This document shows, one piece after another, positions 33,334-40,679 of a stretch of DNA of 64,000 nucleotides. This stretch comes from Lentisalinibacter orientalis (lineage in GTDB: Bacteria; Pseudomonadota; Gammaproteobacteria; Steroidobacterales; Woeseiaceae), in the NCBI RefSeq assembly GCF_040706535.1, contig NZ_JAPDRJ010000001.1:682001-746000 (forward strand), in the 5' to 3' direction. The notes under the pieces are model-generated. The model was not told the DNA's origin, ran no database searches, and saw only the letters and a program-made list of their open reading frames with translations. Positions within the stretch are counted from its first letter, which is position 1; the number at the start of each line of letters is the position of its first letter. The translations under genes and the position numbers were made by a program.

Positions 33334-34125
33334 TCATCCGAGCAGTTTCGGGGTGGCGAAGGGCATGATCAGGTTCAGCACGGCATGGGCGATCACGCAG
33401 GCCTCGAAGCCCGCGCGGCGGAACAGCCAGCCCAGCGCGAGCCCCGCCGGGAAGATCTGCGCGAACTTTACCCACTCCGGGTCCACCCGGCCGATGTGCC
33501 CGAGTGACCACAGCGCGGACGCGAGGACGATGGCGGCCCAGTAGCCGGCCGCGCCGCGACCGAACAGCGCCGCGAAATAGTTCTGGATACCCAGGCGGAA
33601 GGTGAGCTCCTCACCCAGGGATGTGACCACCAGCGCCGTGAGGAACCAGGCCAGGGCGGCCCCCTCCGGCATCTGCCACGGTGCGATCTCGCCGCCGCCG
33701 GCCGGTCCCGGTGCCGTGACGAGGAACAGGACCGCACTCCACGCCGCGATGGCGAGTCCGCAGGCGATGCCGGCAGCCACGACGGCTGCGGCGCCGCCGC
33801 GCCTCTCGCCGTCCGTACGGGGACGTACGAGCGGCAGCGGCTTCAGCCCCAGCCGCTCGGCGGCGGCCAGCCCCACCACGGCCTCGGTCGCGGCGCGGAC
33901 CACGAGTATGGCGGCGGCGACCAGGTAGAACCACACCGGTACCACCTGGTGCACCTCGGCCTCGATCAGGTACACGGCCAGGTCCGCGGCCACCAGCAGC
34001 GCCGCCGCCGCGACGCCGTAACGCAACCAGGGAGGTGCGAAGAGGCGGCGCTGCACCGCCTCGACGAGCATCGCGATCAGGATCGCGATCAGTATGACGT
34101 TGGCGGCGACGGCCAGAGCATCCAT
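33334..34125 (-). CDS. CPBP family intramembrane glutamic/metal protease
   Basis: The 263-residue membrane protein has seven or eight helices and the three CPBP (Abi) motifs: SLGEELTFRLG with EExxxR, ALWSLGHIG and VIAHAVLNLI. These residues build the active site of Rce1-like intramembrane proteases; bacterial members have been linked to protein processing and bacteriocin self-immunity. Here there is no bacteriocin gene. It lies between slyX (24 bases upstream) and DUF4404. Confidence 0.88.
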   Translation of the reverse strand: MDALAVAANVILIAILIAMLVEAVQRRLFAPPWLRYGVAAAALLVAADLAVYLIEAEVHQVVPVWFYLVAAAILVVRAATEAVVGLAAAERLGLKPLPLVRPRTDGERRGGAAAVVAAGIACGLAIAAWSAVLFLVTAPGPAGGGEIAPWQMPEGAALAWFLTALVVTSLGEELTFRLGIQNYFAALFGRGAAGYWAAIVLASALWSLGHIGRVDPEWVKFAQIFPAGLALGWLFRRAGFEACVIAHAVLNLIMPFATPKLLG

Positions 34126-34149
34126 GTGCCGGCTGTCCCCGCGCCCGGA

Positions 34150-34356
34150 TCAGTAGTGGGGCGGCGGTTCGTCTCCCCGGGGCTCGTCCGCCGGCCCCGA
34201 CTCGAGCTCGCCGATGCGCTCGAGAGCCAGCGCCAGCCGTGACTGCAGGCTCTCTATCATGCGCAGCTGCGCGGCCACCTCGCCGCTCAGGGTCTCGTTG
34301 GCGTCCTCCAGATAAGCCACCTTCGCCTCGAGGTTATCGATCCGGTCATCCGTCAT
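34150..34356 (-). CDS. slyX: SlyX family protein
   Basis: The 68-residue protein is a coiled coil (DNLEAKVAYLEDANETLSGE and LRMIESLQSRLALALERI) ending in a proline-rich tail, PPPHY, the standard SlyX profile. The function is unknown. Its ATG overlaps the slyD stop by one base (TGATG), preserving the slyD-slyX pairing known in other Gammaproteobacteria. Confidence 0.9.
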   Translation of the reverse strand: MTDDRIDNLEAKVAYLEDANETLSGEVAAQLRMIESLQSRLALALERIGELESGPADEPRGDEPPPHY

Positions 34357-34832
34357 CAGTGCACGTGGCCGTGTTCCACTTCTTCCTCGGTGGCCTCGCG
34401 GACTTCCTGTACCTTCACGTCGAAGTGCAGCACCTGGCCGGCCAGGGGATGGTTGGCGTCGATGGAAACGCCGTCGTCATGCACTTCCCGCACGGTGATG
34501 ATCTGGGTCTGCCCGTTCGGCCCCTCGGCCTGGAACTGCATGCCGGGCTTCACTTCCTCGACGCCCTGGAAGGCGCTCAGCGGGGCCTTCTGGATCAGGT
34601 CCGGGTTCACCGGGCCGTAGGCCTCTTCCGGCTGCACCGTGACCTGCACCTCGTCGCCCTCGGCCTTGCCGGCCAGCGCCTTCTCCAGGCCCGGGATGAT
34701 GTTCTGCGCACCGTGCAGGTATTTCAGCGGCTCGCGGCCCGCGGAGCTGTCGAGCTCGTTCTTGTCGTCGTCGGTCAGGGTGTAGTCGATGGCGACGACG
34801 CAGTTTTCAGCAATCTTCACAGGGTTCTCCAT
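34356..34832 (-). CDS. slyD: FKBP-type peptidyl-prolyl isomerase, SlyD-like
   Basis: The 158-residue protein has the split FKBP fold with an inserted chaperone flap: YTLTDDDKNELDSS, LKYLHGAQNIIPGLEKAL, then the IF-domain (EEAYGPVNPDLIQ to GVSIDANHPLAGQVL) and a closing FKBP strand. The C-terminal tail is short with three histidines rather than the long metal-binding tail of E. coli SlyD, so nickel storage is probably reduced. The ATG at 34832 opens the conserved N-terminus; the much longer frame upstream is spurious. It is followed by slyX. Confidence 0.93.
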   Translation of the reverse strand: MENPVKIAENCVVAIDYTLTDDDKNELDSSAGREPLKYLHGAQNIIPGLEKALAGKAEGDEVQVTVQPEEAYGPVNPDLIQKAPLSAFQGVEEVKPGMQFQAEGPNGQTQIITVREVHDDGVSIDANHPLAGQVLHFDVKVQEVREATEEEVEHGHVH

Positions 34833-34975
34833 AGTGTTCTTCAGCGGGGCGGTCGCGGCCACACCGCATCGTGGATTGTCGCGCCAGGAGGCGCCGGCGC
34901 CATGCCGGTTCCCGGGCCACTGCCCGTAGGGTAACGCTTTCGGCGCCGTTATGCAGGGCGGGCGGGGCTCTCGCG

Positions 34976-35371
34976 TCAGGCCAGCGCCCGGTAGAGGAGG
35001 TCCAGGCAGAGCACCGTGCCGAAGACGTAAGTGCCGAGCGCGCCGAGCAATCGCAGCGGATGCGGGTGGCGCAGCGACGGCGCGAGCAGCATGCCCGCCA
35101 CGATCATGTAGCGGCTGGCCGTGGCGCCGATCATGATCCACTGCAGCCAGACCGCGCTGGTGGCGGTGCCGGCCACCCAGATCAGCAGCGCCAGCATCGG
35201 CGCGTACTCGATGGTGTTGCCGTGGGCGCGCACCAGCTTGTGCAGGATATCCGCGGGGTCGTCGGGGTAGCCGACGCCCGTCTTCGCCCGGCGCCGCGCC
35301 AGCGACACGCCCAGTCCGAGCAGGAACACGAGCAGCCCCAGCAGTGCGATACAGGTGGCCATCACGGTCAT
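34976..35371 (-). CDS. MAPEG family membrane protein
   Basis: The 131-residue protein has four membrane helices and the MAPEG signature NTIEYAPMLALLIWVAG with the nearby RAHGN motif that binds glutathione. Family members conjugate or isomerise hydrophobic electrophiles with glutathione in the membrane. It lies 21 bases after a soluble GST gene on the same strand, supporting a shared glutathione-dependent role. Confidence 0.87.
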   Translation of the reverse strand: MTVMATCIALLGLLVFLLGLGVSLARRRAKTGVGYPDDPADILHKLVRAHGNTIEYAPMLALLIWVAGTATSAVWLQWIMIGATASRYMIVAGMLLAPSLRHPHPLRLLGALGTYVFGTVLCLDLLYRALA

Positions 35372-35392
35372 CGTCGTGCTCCTGCCGGCGGC

Positions 35393-36064
35393 TCAGCCGG
35401 CGTAGGAATAAGGGCCGCCGCGCTCCAGCGCCCGGCGGTAGGCCGGCCGCGCGTGCACGCGCTCGACGAAGGTGCGGATGCGGGGGAAGGCTTCGCCGAC
35501 GCCGCCCCGGGCCACCGCGGCCTCGAGGGGGAAGCTCATCTGCACGTCGGCGCCGGTGAGTTCCTCGCCGGCGAACCAGCTGCTGCGGCCCAGTTCCTCC
35601 TCGATGAAGCCCAGGTTCTGTTCGAGGCGGGGCTCGATGAACGACTTCCTGACGCCGGCGCCGATCAGGCCGCCGACGGGACGCAGCAGCAGCGGCATGG
35701 GCGGTTGCGACAGGCGCTCGAATACCAGGCCCATGACGAACAGCGGCATCAGCGTGCCTTCGGCGTAGTGCAGCCAGTAGGTGTAGCGCAGGCGCTCCTC
35801 GGAGTCCGCGGGCGGGATCAGCCGGCCGCCGCCGTGGCGCGCGATCAGATACTCGATGATGGCGCCGGACTCCGCCACCACGCGGCCGTCTTCCTCGATC
35901 ACCGGCGATTTGCCCAGCGGGTGCACCGCCTTCAGGGACTCGGGGCCGAGCATGGTCTCGGGGTCGCGCTCGTAGCGCCGTATCTCGTAGTCGGCGCCCA
36001 GTTCCTCGAGCAGCCACAGCACGCGCTGGGAGCGCGAGTCTTCCAGGTGATGGACGGTGATCAT
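35393..36064 (-). CDS. glutathione S-transferase family protein
   Basis: The 223-residue protein has a thioredoxin-like N-terminal domain (VHHLEDSRSQRVLWLLEEL, with Ser as likely catalytic residue; then HPLGKSPVIEEDG and the glutathione-site ESGAIIEYL) and an all-helical C-terminal domain with WFAGEELTGADVQMSF. This pattern is common in detoxifying beta- or theta-like GSTs. The ATG at 36064 is chosen because the first strand starts there; the 28 extra residues of the longer frame are Arg/Pro-rich filler. Confidence 0.92.
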   Translation of the reverse strand: MITVHHLEDSRSQRVLWLLEELGADYEIRRYERDPETMLGPESLKAVHPLGKSPVIEEDGRVVAESGAIIEYLIARHGGGRLIPPADSEERLRYTYWLHYAEGTLMPLFVMGLVFERLSQPPMPLLLRPVGGLIGAGVRKSFIEPRLEQNLGFIEEELGRSSWFAGEELTGADVQMSFPLEAAVARGGVGEAFPRIRTFVERVHARPAYRRALERGGPYSYAG

Positions 36065-36157
36065 GTTCTCTCCTCGTTGCGGCACGCCGGCGACGGCATT
36101 ACGACGGCGCGGCGGCGCGGCAGCGCGCCGGCGCACAGGGTACCGCAACGGGAGCGG

Positions 36158-36778
36158 TCAGTGCGCTTTCACCCGCTCCCGGAACTCCCGGGTGGTGTTC
36201 ACGTGGGGGAACGGCATGTCCGGCACCTCGACGCCGAGCGCCTTGCACAGCGGTTCCCAGCCGGCGCCGGTGGGCCAGTCGATGAGGCGTTCCGGCGGCA
36301 CTGCGGCGCGCACCGCGGCGTTGTGCCGCTCGTAGGCCTCGAGGCAGGCGTTGTCGTCCTCGAGCTGGTCGGTGAAACGCTCGCGCATGATGGCGTGGAT
36401 CATGTCTCCCCACGGCGTGTCCTCGTCTTCCTCCATCGCCTGGAAGATGGTCGCCCGGGCGCTCAGGAGCCAGTCCTCGGCGCGGCGGTGGGACAGGAGC
36501 ACGAAGGCATCCGGAAACGCCGCGACGAGTTCGGGCCAGAACGCGGCCGCCGGCCAGTCCTCGGTGCTGACGTAGTCGCCGAGGAAGCGCCGCCAATCGG
36601 GCATGCGACCTTCCGCGGCCGCCTGCCATACCGTTTCGTGCTCCCGGTGCGCGAGGACCTCGTCCATGTCGTAGCAGCGTCCGTCGAGCAGGTGCTCGAG
36701 CGCGCGTTTCAGGGAATGGGTGCCCGTCCTGCCGACCCCCGCGCCGATGACGCGAATACCTGTTGCCGACTCGTTCAC
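36158..36778 (-). CDS. sulfotransferase-like P-loop protein
   Basis: The 206-residue protein has the sulfotransferase PAPS loop VGRTGTHSLKRALEHLL near the N-terminus and downstream VLLSHRRAEDWLLS, the position of the 3'-phosphate contact. It resembles the short sulfotransferase group found in animals and bacteria (Sulfotransfer_4 type). The acceptor is unknown. It lies 93 bases upstream of the GST gene on the same strand and diverges from DUF2784. Confidence 0.82.
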   Translation of the reverse strand: MNESATGIRVIGAGVGRTGTHSLKRALEHLLDGRCYDMDEVLAHREHETVWQAAAEGRMPDWRRFLGDYVSTEDWPAAAFWPELVAAFPDAFVLLSHRRAEDWLLSARATIFQAMEEDEDTPWGDMIHAIMRERFTDQLEDDNACLEAYERHNAAVRAAVPPERLIDWPTGAGWEPLCKALGVEVPDMPFPHVNTTREFRERVKAH

Positions 36779-36930
36779 TGGTTCCTCCTTCCGATGCCGA
36801 ACCGCGCGGCCGGGGCCCCCCGGCCGGGTGCCAGCGCTCTCTGGTGTCTGCCTCGATAGGAGTCAGTTTCGCTCCGCCGGTTCGGCGTGTAACTATGGGA
36901 TTTACGCAAGCCGCCGGGAGGCAAGCGCCG
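36779..36930. other. sulfotransferase / DUF2784 divergent region with GC hairpin
   Basis: This 152-base gap contains the inverted repeat CGGCCGGGG / CCCCGGCCG at 36807-36815 and 36818-36826 (in practice an 8-pair stem with a 4-base loop), close to the sulfotransferase start. GGGAGG precedes the DUF2784 ATG. I see no strong promoter match. Confidence 0.6.
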
Positions 36931-37308
36931 ATGGCCGCAAGCCTGGCCGCAGACGCCGTACTCTTGCTGCACGCCGCGTTCATCGTGTTCGTCGTGGCCG
37001 GCGGCCTGCTCGCGCTGCGCTGGCCGCCGGCCGCGCTCGCGCACCTGCCCTGCGCCGTCTGGGGGGCGGCCATCGAGTTCACCGGCGGCGTCTGCCCGCT
37101 GACCCCGCTGGAGCAGCGCCTGCGTGCGGCCGCGGGCGAGGCGGGCTACAGCGGCGGTTTCATCGAGCACTACCTCCTGCCGCTGATCTATCCCGCCGGT
37201 CTGACGCCGACGGTGCAGCTGGTGCTCGGCAGCGGCGTGATTCTCGTCAACCTGGCGGTCTACGGCCTCGTGCTGCGGTGCCGGCGGGCCGCCAGGCCGC
37301 GGTCCTAG
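36931..37308 (+). CDS. DUF2784 family membrane protein
   Basis: The 125-residue protein has three or four membrane helices and the DUF2784 pattern ADAVLLLHAAFIVFVVAGGLL, then AVWGAAIEFTGGVCPLTPLEQRLR and GGFIEHYLLPLIYP. The function is unknown. The ATG at 36931 follows a good GGAGG; longer frames add a nonconserved lead. Its stop overlaps the convergent Omp85-like stop by four bases. Confidence 0.85.
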   Translation: MAASLAADAVLLLHAAFIVFVVAGGLLALRWPPAALAHLPCAVWGAAIEFTGGVCPLTPLEQRLRAAAGEAGYSGGFIEHYLLPLIYPAGLTPTVQLVLGSGVILVNLAVYGLVLRCRRAARPRS

Positions 37309-38963
37309 AAGCTGCGCTTGCCTTCCACGCTGATCTGCACCGAATCGAGAGAGTCGTCGCCGTCCAGGGGGAAGGCGACGTCGATGTGGATCACCTTCTC
37401 GCTGCCGCCCCGGGTGGGCGCCAGGCGCAGGCCGAAGCCCGCATCCTTCAGCAGTCCGAGGCTGCCGCCGCCCACCGGGTTGTCGCCCCAGGTGCGGCCG
37501 ATGTCGGCGAAGACCGCGCCGCCGACGCGGAAGAAGCGCCACGGGTACCAGTCGGTGAAGTAGCGCTGCTCGATGGTGAAGACCGCGCTCGCTTCGCCCG
37601 TCTGGTAGCGGATGGGGTAGCCGCGCAGTCCGGTGTCGCCGCCCAGCTGCAGCGGGTTGTCCAGGTCCAGATTCTCGCTCACCGCGCCGTGCAGGGTCAT
37701 GAAGAACAGCCGCTTCTCCGACTGCTTGTGGTAATAGCGGATGGAGCCCCGCACCAGCCCGTTCTCGATGTTGCCGGATTCCAGCCGGGCCGATGCCCGG
37801 GCATCCAGCAGCAGCATGCGCTCGGCGGGCGTGCCGTAGCCGCGGCTGGCGGCGCCGGAGACGATCCAGGCGTCCCGGTCCGCGCCGAACGACTCGTCGC
37901 TCCAGCCGATGCTCGCCGACAGCCGGGTGCCGAGGAAGAAGTCTTCCGTGCGGCCGATCTGGTCGTGGTTCATGGCCTCCGTATAGCGGTCCTCGATGAT
38001 CTCGACGCCGATATAGGGATAGACCAGTTTGCGGTCCTCCGGCACCGGCCCGGCCCGCACGAGGTCGTCGGGCGGGCCGAACACGTTGTCGTCGTAGACC
38101 ACGCCGGCGCGCCAGCGGCGGGTCCAGCCGTCGCTGAGTCCCGGCGACCAGCCGTACCAGGCGTGCAGCAGGTCCTCTTCGTGGCGGTAGTCGACCACCT
38201 CGTCGCCGAGCTCGTACAGCGATTCCTCACGGTCGTCGGTGAATCCCGTGAAGCCGCCGGCCCAGCGCGTGTCGAGGGCGTAGAAAGGGCGCCAGACGCT
38301 GAGGGCCTGAGTGGAGCCGTCCGTGTTGTCGGAGTAGCTCAGGTCCACCGAGATCCAGTTGCGCCCGAGCTGGCGGTCGGAATAGGTGACGCGGCGGGAA
38401 TCCCGGTCGACGTCGTTCTCGAATTCCAGCGCGATGGTCGCGCCGGTGCCGAGGAAATTCTGGTCCTCGACCCCTACCAGCGAGCGGTTCTCGCCGCCGG
38501 AGCGCGAAAGCGACAGCGAGGGCTCCAGCGTCCATACGTCGCGGGTGCGCACCAGCACGTCCACCTTGCCGTCCTCGTAGGCCACCGGCACCACCAGCGC
38601 ATCGAACAGGAAGCCGTTGCTGCGCAGGATGCGCTCGGATTCCGCGAGCAGGCGCGGGTCGTAGGAGTCGCCGCTCGAGAACAGCAGCTGGCTGGTGATG
38701 ACGGAGGGCCGGGTCAGCGGATGCAGCCGGTTGGCGAGCCGGTACAGTGCCCTGTCTTCCTCCGGCTGGCTGGTGTCGAAGATCTGCTGGCGGTCGAGGC
38801 GCACCTCGCCGATCACCGCCCCCATCGCCACCAGTTCCTCGTCGCTCGGCAGGCTCTCGGGCCGTTCGTAGCTGAAGGCAGGCTCCGGATCCGCCGGGTC
38901 AGCCGCTCCTGCCGGCGCGGCCGCCAGCAGCGCGAGCAGTACCGTGGCGGCCCACCTCCCCAC
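37305..38963 (-). CDS. Omp85-family outer membrane beta-barrel protein
   Basis: The 552-residue product has a signal peptide (AATVLLALLAAAPAGA), one or two POTRA-like units (ILRSNGFLFDALVVPVAYEDGKVDVLVRTRDVW region, to about residue 135) and a barrel with alternating strands, many ending in Trp/Tyr. The Omp85 loop signature reads TGLRGYPIRYQTGE, and the last strand ends in phenylalanine (VEGKRSF), as required for BAM recognition. It is not BamA (too short, too few POTRA) and resembles the surface-antigen group. The GTG at 38963 begins the signal peptide and lies 2 bases after the HMG-CoA reductase stop; the larger frame covering both genes is an artefact. Confidence 0.82.
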   Translation of the reverse strand: MGRWAATVLLALLAAAPAGAADPADPEPAFSYERPESLPSDEELVAMGAVIGEVRLDRQQIFDTSQPEEDRALYRLANRLHPLTRPSVITSQLLFSSGDSYDPRLLAESERILRSNGFLFDALVVPVAYEDGKVDVLVRTRDVWTLEPSLSLSRSGGENRSLVGVEDQNFLGTGATIALEFENDVDRDSRRVTYSDRQLGRNWISVDLSYSDNTDGSTQALSVWRPFYALDTRWAGGFTGFTDDREESLYELGDEVVDYRHEEDLLHAWYGWSPGLSDGWTRRWRAGVVYDDNVFGPPDDLVRAGPVPEDRKLVYPYIGVEIIEDRYTEAMNHDQIGRTEDFFLGTRLSASIGWSDESFGADRDAWIVSGAASRGYGTPAERMLLLDARASARLESGNIENGLVRGSIRYYHKQSEKRLFFMTLHGAVSENLDLDNPLQLGGDTGLRGYPIRYQTGEASAVFTIEQRYFTDWYPWRFFRVGGAVFADIGRTWGDNPVGGGSLGLLKDAGFGLRLAPTRGGSEKVIHIDVAFPLDGDDSLDSVQISVEGKRSF

Positions 38964-38965
38964 GC

Positions 38966-40132
38966 TCAGCGGTTGCGGCCGTAGCTCTCGTGGCTGGACA
39001 CCCATTCGTCGGCGACGATGGCGCCGCCCAGCGAGAGCTCCCCGCAGAGCACGGTCGCGGCCACGATCTCCGCCAGTTTCAGCACCTTGCCCTTGCCGTA
39101 ACATCCGAGTACCTCCAGGCACTCCCGCTGGGTCGGCAGCCCCGTGCCGCCGCCGTGGGTGGCGACGATCAGGGACGGTAGCGTAATGGAGAAATAATAA
39201 TCCCCTTCCGGCGTCAGTTCCGCGTGGATGATGCCGGCACTGGACTCCGCGACGTTGGCCACGTCCTGGCCGGTGGCGATGAACATGGCCGTGATGGCGT
39301 TCGCGGAATGGGCGCCGTTGTTGTTCGCCCCGGACAGCATGGCACCGAGATTCGCCACCTGTCGACCCCGCAGCACCAGGCTGGCCGGCGCGTGGGTCAC
39401 CGAGGTCAGCAGTTCGCCGGGGATGATCGCCTCCGCGGTCACCCGCTTGCCCCGGGTGTGCAGCACGTTGACCTGGGAGCTCTTCTTGTCGGTGGCGAAG
39501 TTCGACTCCAGGTAGTAGTGGTCGATGCCCGGATAATTGGCCTTGATCCAGTCGCAGGCCGCCCGGGTGGCCCGGGTCACCATGTTCTGGCCGGCCGCGT
39601 CGCCGGTGGTGTAGTCGAAGCGCAGGTAGCGGAACCGGCTGGCCGAGTATTGCTCGATGTTGCGCAGCTTCGCGACGCTGCTGGTGGATTCCGCCTGCTC
39701 GCGGATCGCGTCGATGTTCTCCTCGATCCAGATGCCGAACTCGCGGGCATCCCGCGCGCTCTTGAAGATGAAGGCGGGCGCCCGCTGCATGCAGTCGTCG
39801 TGCACCGTCGTGCGCACGCCGCCGGCGGCCCGCAGCAGTTTCATGCCACGGTTGTAGCTCGCCACCAGGGTGCCTTCGGTGGTGGCCAGGGGGATGTAGA
39901 ACTCGCCCTCGGCGTGTTCGCCGTGCACCAGCAGCGGTCCCGCCAGCCCGATGGGCACCTGGGCCACGCCGATGAAGTTCTCGATGTTGCCGGGCAGTAC
40001 CGACGGCTCGAAGGAGAACTGGCCGACGTGGCGCAGTCTGACGCCGGTGCGCTCGCCGACGAAGCCTCGGCGCTTCTCGGCCATCTCGGGGGTGTAGTCG
40101 TCGTCGCGCGACCTCGGCACTGAATCCGTCAT
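38966..40132 (-). CDS. hydroxymethylglutaryl-CoA reductase
   Basis: HMG-CoA reductase makes mevalonate from HMG-CoA. The 388-residue soluble product has the complete catalytic set: Glu86 in LATTEGTLVAS, Lys216 in SNFATDKKSS, Asp290 in ATGQDVAN and His381 in the C-terminal SSHESYGRNR. IGVAQVPIGLAGPLLV and VTAEAIIPGE are family markers, and the order and length match the class I catalytic domain without membrane anchor. The class I site usually reads DAMGMNM; here it is DAAGQNM. Most Gammaproteobacteria use the MEP pathway, so its presence needs explaining. The ATG at 40132 is preceded by a terminator belonging to the gene upstream. It is followed at 2 bases by an Omp85-like gene. Confidence 0.92.
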   Translation of the reverse strand: MTDSVPRSRDDDYTPEMAEKRRGFVGERTGVRLRHVGQFSFEPSVLPGNIENFIGVAQVPIGLAGPLLVHGEHAEGEFYIPLATTEGTLVASYNRGMKLLRAAGGVRTTVHDDCMQRAPAFIFKSARDAREFGIWIEENIDAIREQAESTSSVAKLRNIEQYSASRFRYLRFDYTTGDAAGQNMVTRATRAACDWIKANYPGIDHYYLESNFATDKKSSQVNVLHTRGKRVTAEAIIPGELLTSVTHAPASLVLRGRQVANLGAMLSGANNNGAHSANAITAMFIATGQDVANVAESSAGIIHAELTPEGDYYFSITLPSLIVATHGGGTGLPTQRECLEVLGCYGKGKVLKLAEIVAATVLCGELSLGGAIVADEWVSSHESYGRNR

Positions 40133-40161
40133 TGGGGAGCCACTCCACTTTCTCTGGACAT

Positions 40162-40188
40162 AAAAAAACGGGCAGCCTGCAAGGCCGC
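40162..40188 (-). terminator. intrinsic terminator between the DksA-like and HMG-CoA reductase genes
   Basis: On the minus strand GCGGCC and GGCTGC (one G-U pair) form a 6-pair stem with loop TTGCA, then CCG and seven Ts. It follows the DksA/TraR gene and separates it from the HMG-CoA reductase gene, which then needs its own promoter between the T tract and 40132. Confidence 0.6.
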
Positions 40189-40264
40189 TCGCGTCCATGG
40201 TAACCCCCGGTGATGCCGCGAACAGTCGCAGTTTCCGCAATATGACGGCGGTGGGGGTGGGCGC

Positions 40265-40624
40265 TCAGCGCCGGGGTTGCTCGACACTCTCGGCGCAGCC
40301 GATGCACAGCGCGGTGGCCGGATCGAGTTCGAGCCGCTTCGGGTTGATGGCCTCGCCGCAGCGCACGCAGCGGCCGTATTCGTCGTCGTCCAGGCGCTGC
40401 AGCGCGGCGCGGATGCGCAGGATATTCTCGCTGCGCCGCCGGCTGGTCGCCCGGGACATGGCCTGGGCCTGCAGCGCGTCCATCCGCGACAGCCGCCCCA
40501 CGCGGGCCTGATCCAGCTCCACCGTGCGCCCGGCGTCCTCGCCCGCCTCTCCGGCCGCGACGATCTCTTCCAGCAGGGCCGTGAGCTTTTTGCGGACCTG
40601 GGCGTTTTGCTGCGAGAAGGTCAT
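40265..40624 (-). CDS. DksA/TraR zinc-finger protein
   Basis: The 119-residue protein has an N-terminal coiled coil (about residues 1-80) and a C-terminal C4 zinc finger, GRCVRCGEAINPKRLELDPATALCIGC region, as in the DksA/TraR family that binds the RNA polymerase secondary channel. It is shorter than DksA (151 in E. coli). The DxxDxA-like coiled-coil tip of DksA is not clearly present, so effects on transcription initiation may differ. It could be a YbiI/TraR-type paralogue. Confidence 0.85.
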   Translation of the reverse strand: MTFSQQNAQVRKKLTALLEEIVAAGEAGEDAGRTVELDQARVGRLSRMDALQAQAMSRATSRRRSENILRIRAALQRLDDDEYGRCVRCGEAINPKRLELDPATALCIGCAESVEQPRR

Positions 40625-40679
40625 AACCGCTTTCGAGTCTACAGACCCGGGCGGGTCGGAGGCGTGAACCCGCGCACAA

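Noticed and set aside
37305..40679. A 1124-codon open frame spanning the Omp85-like gene and running through the HMG-CoA reductase and DksA-like genes
   Set aside because: Only the part after the GTG at 38963 is protein-like; the rest is Arg/Gly/Ala filler in a wrong frame of two well-supported genes.
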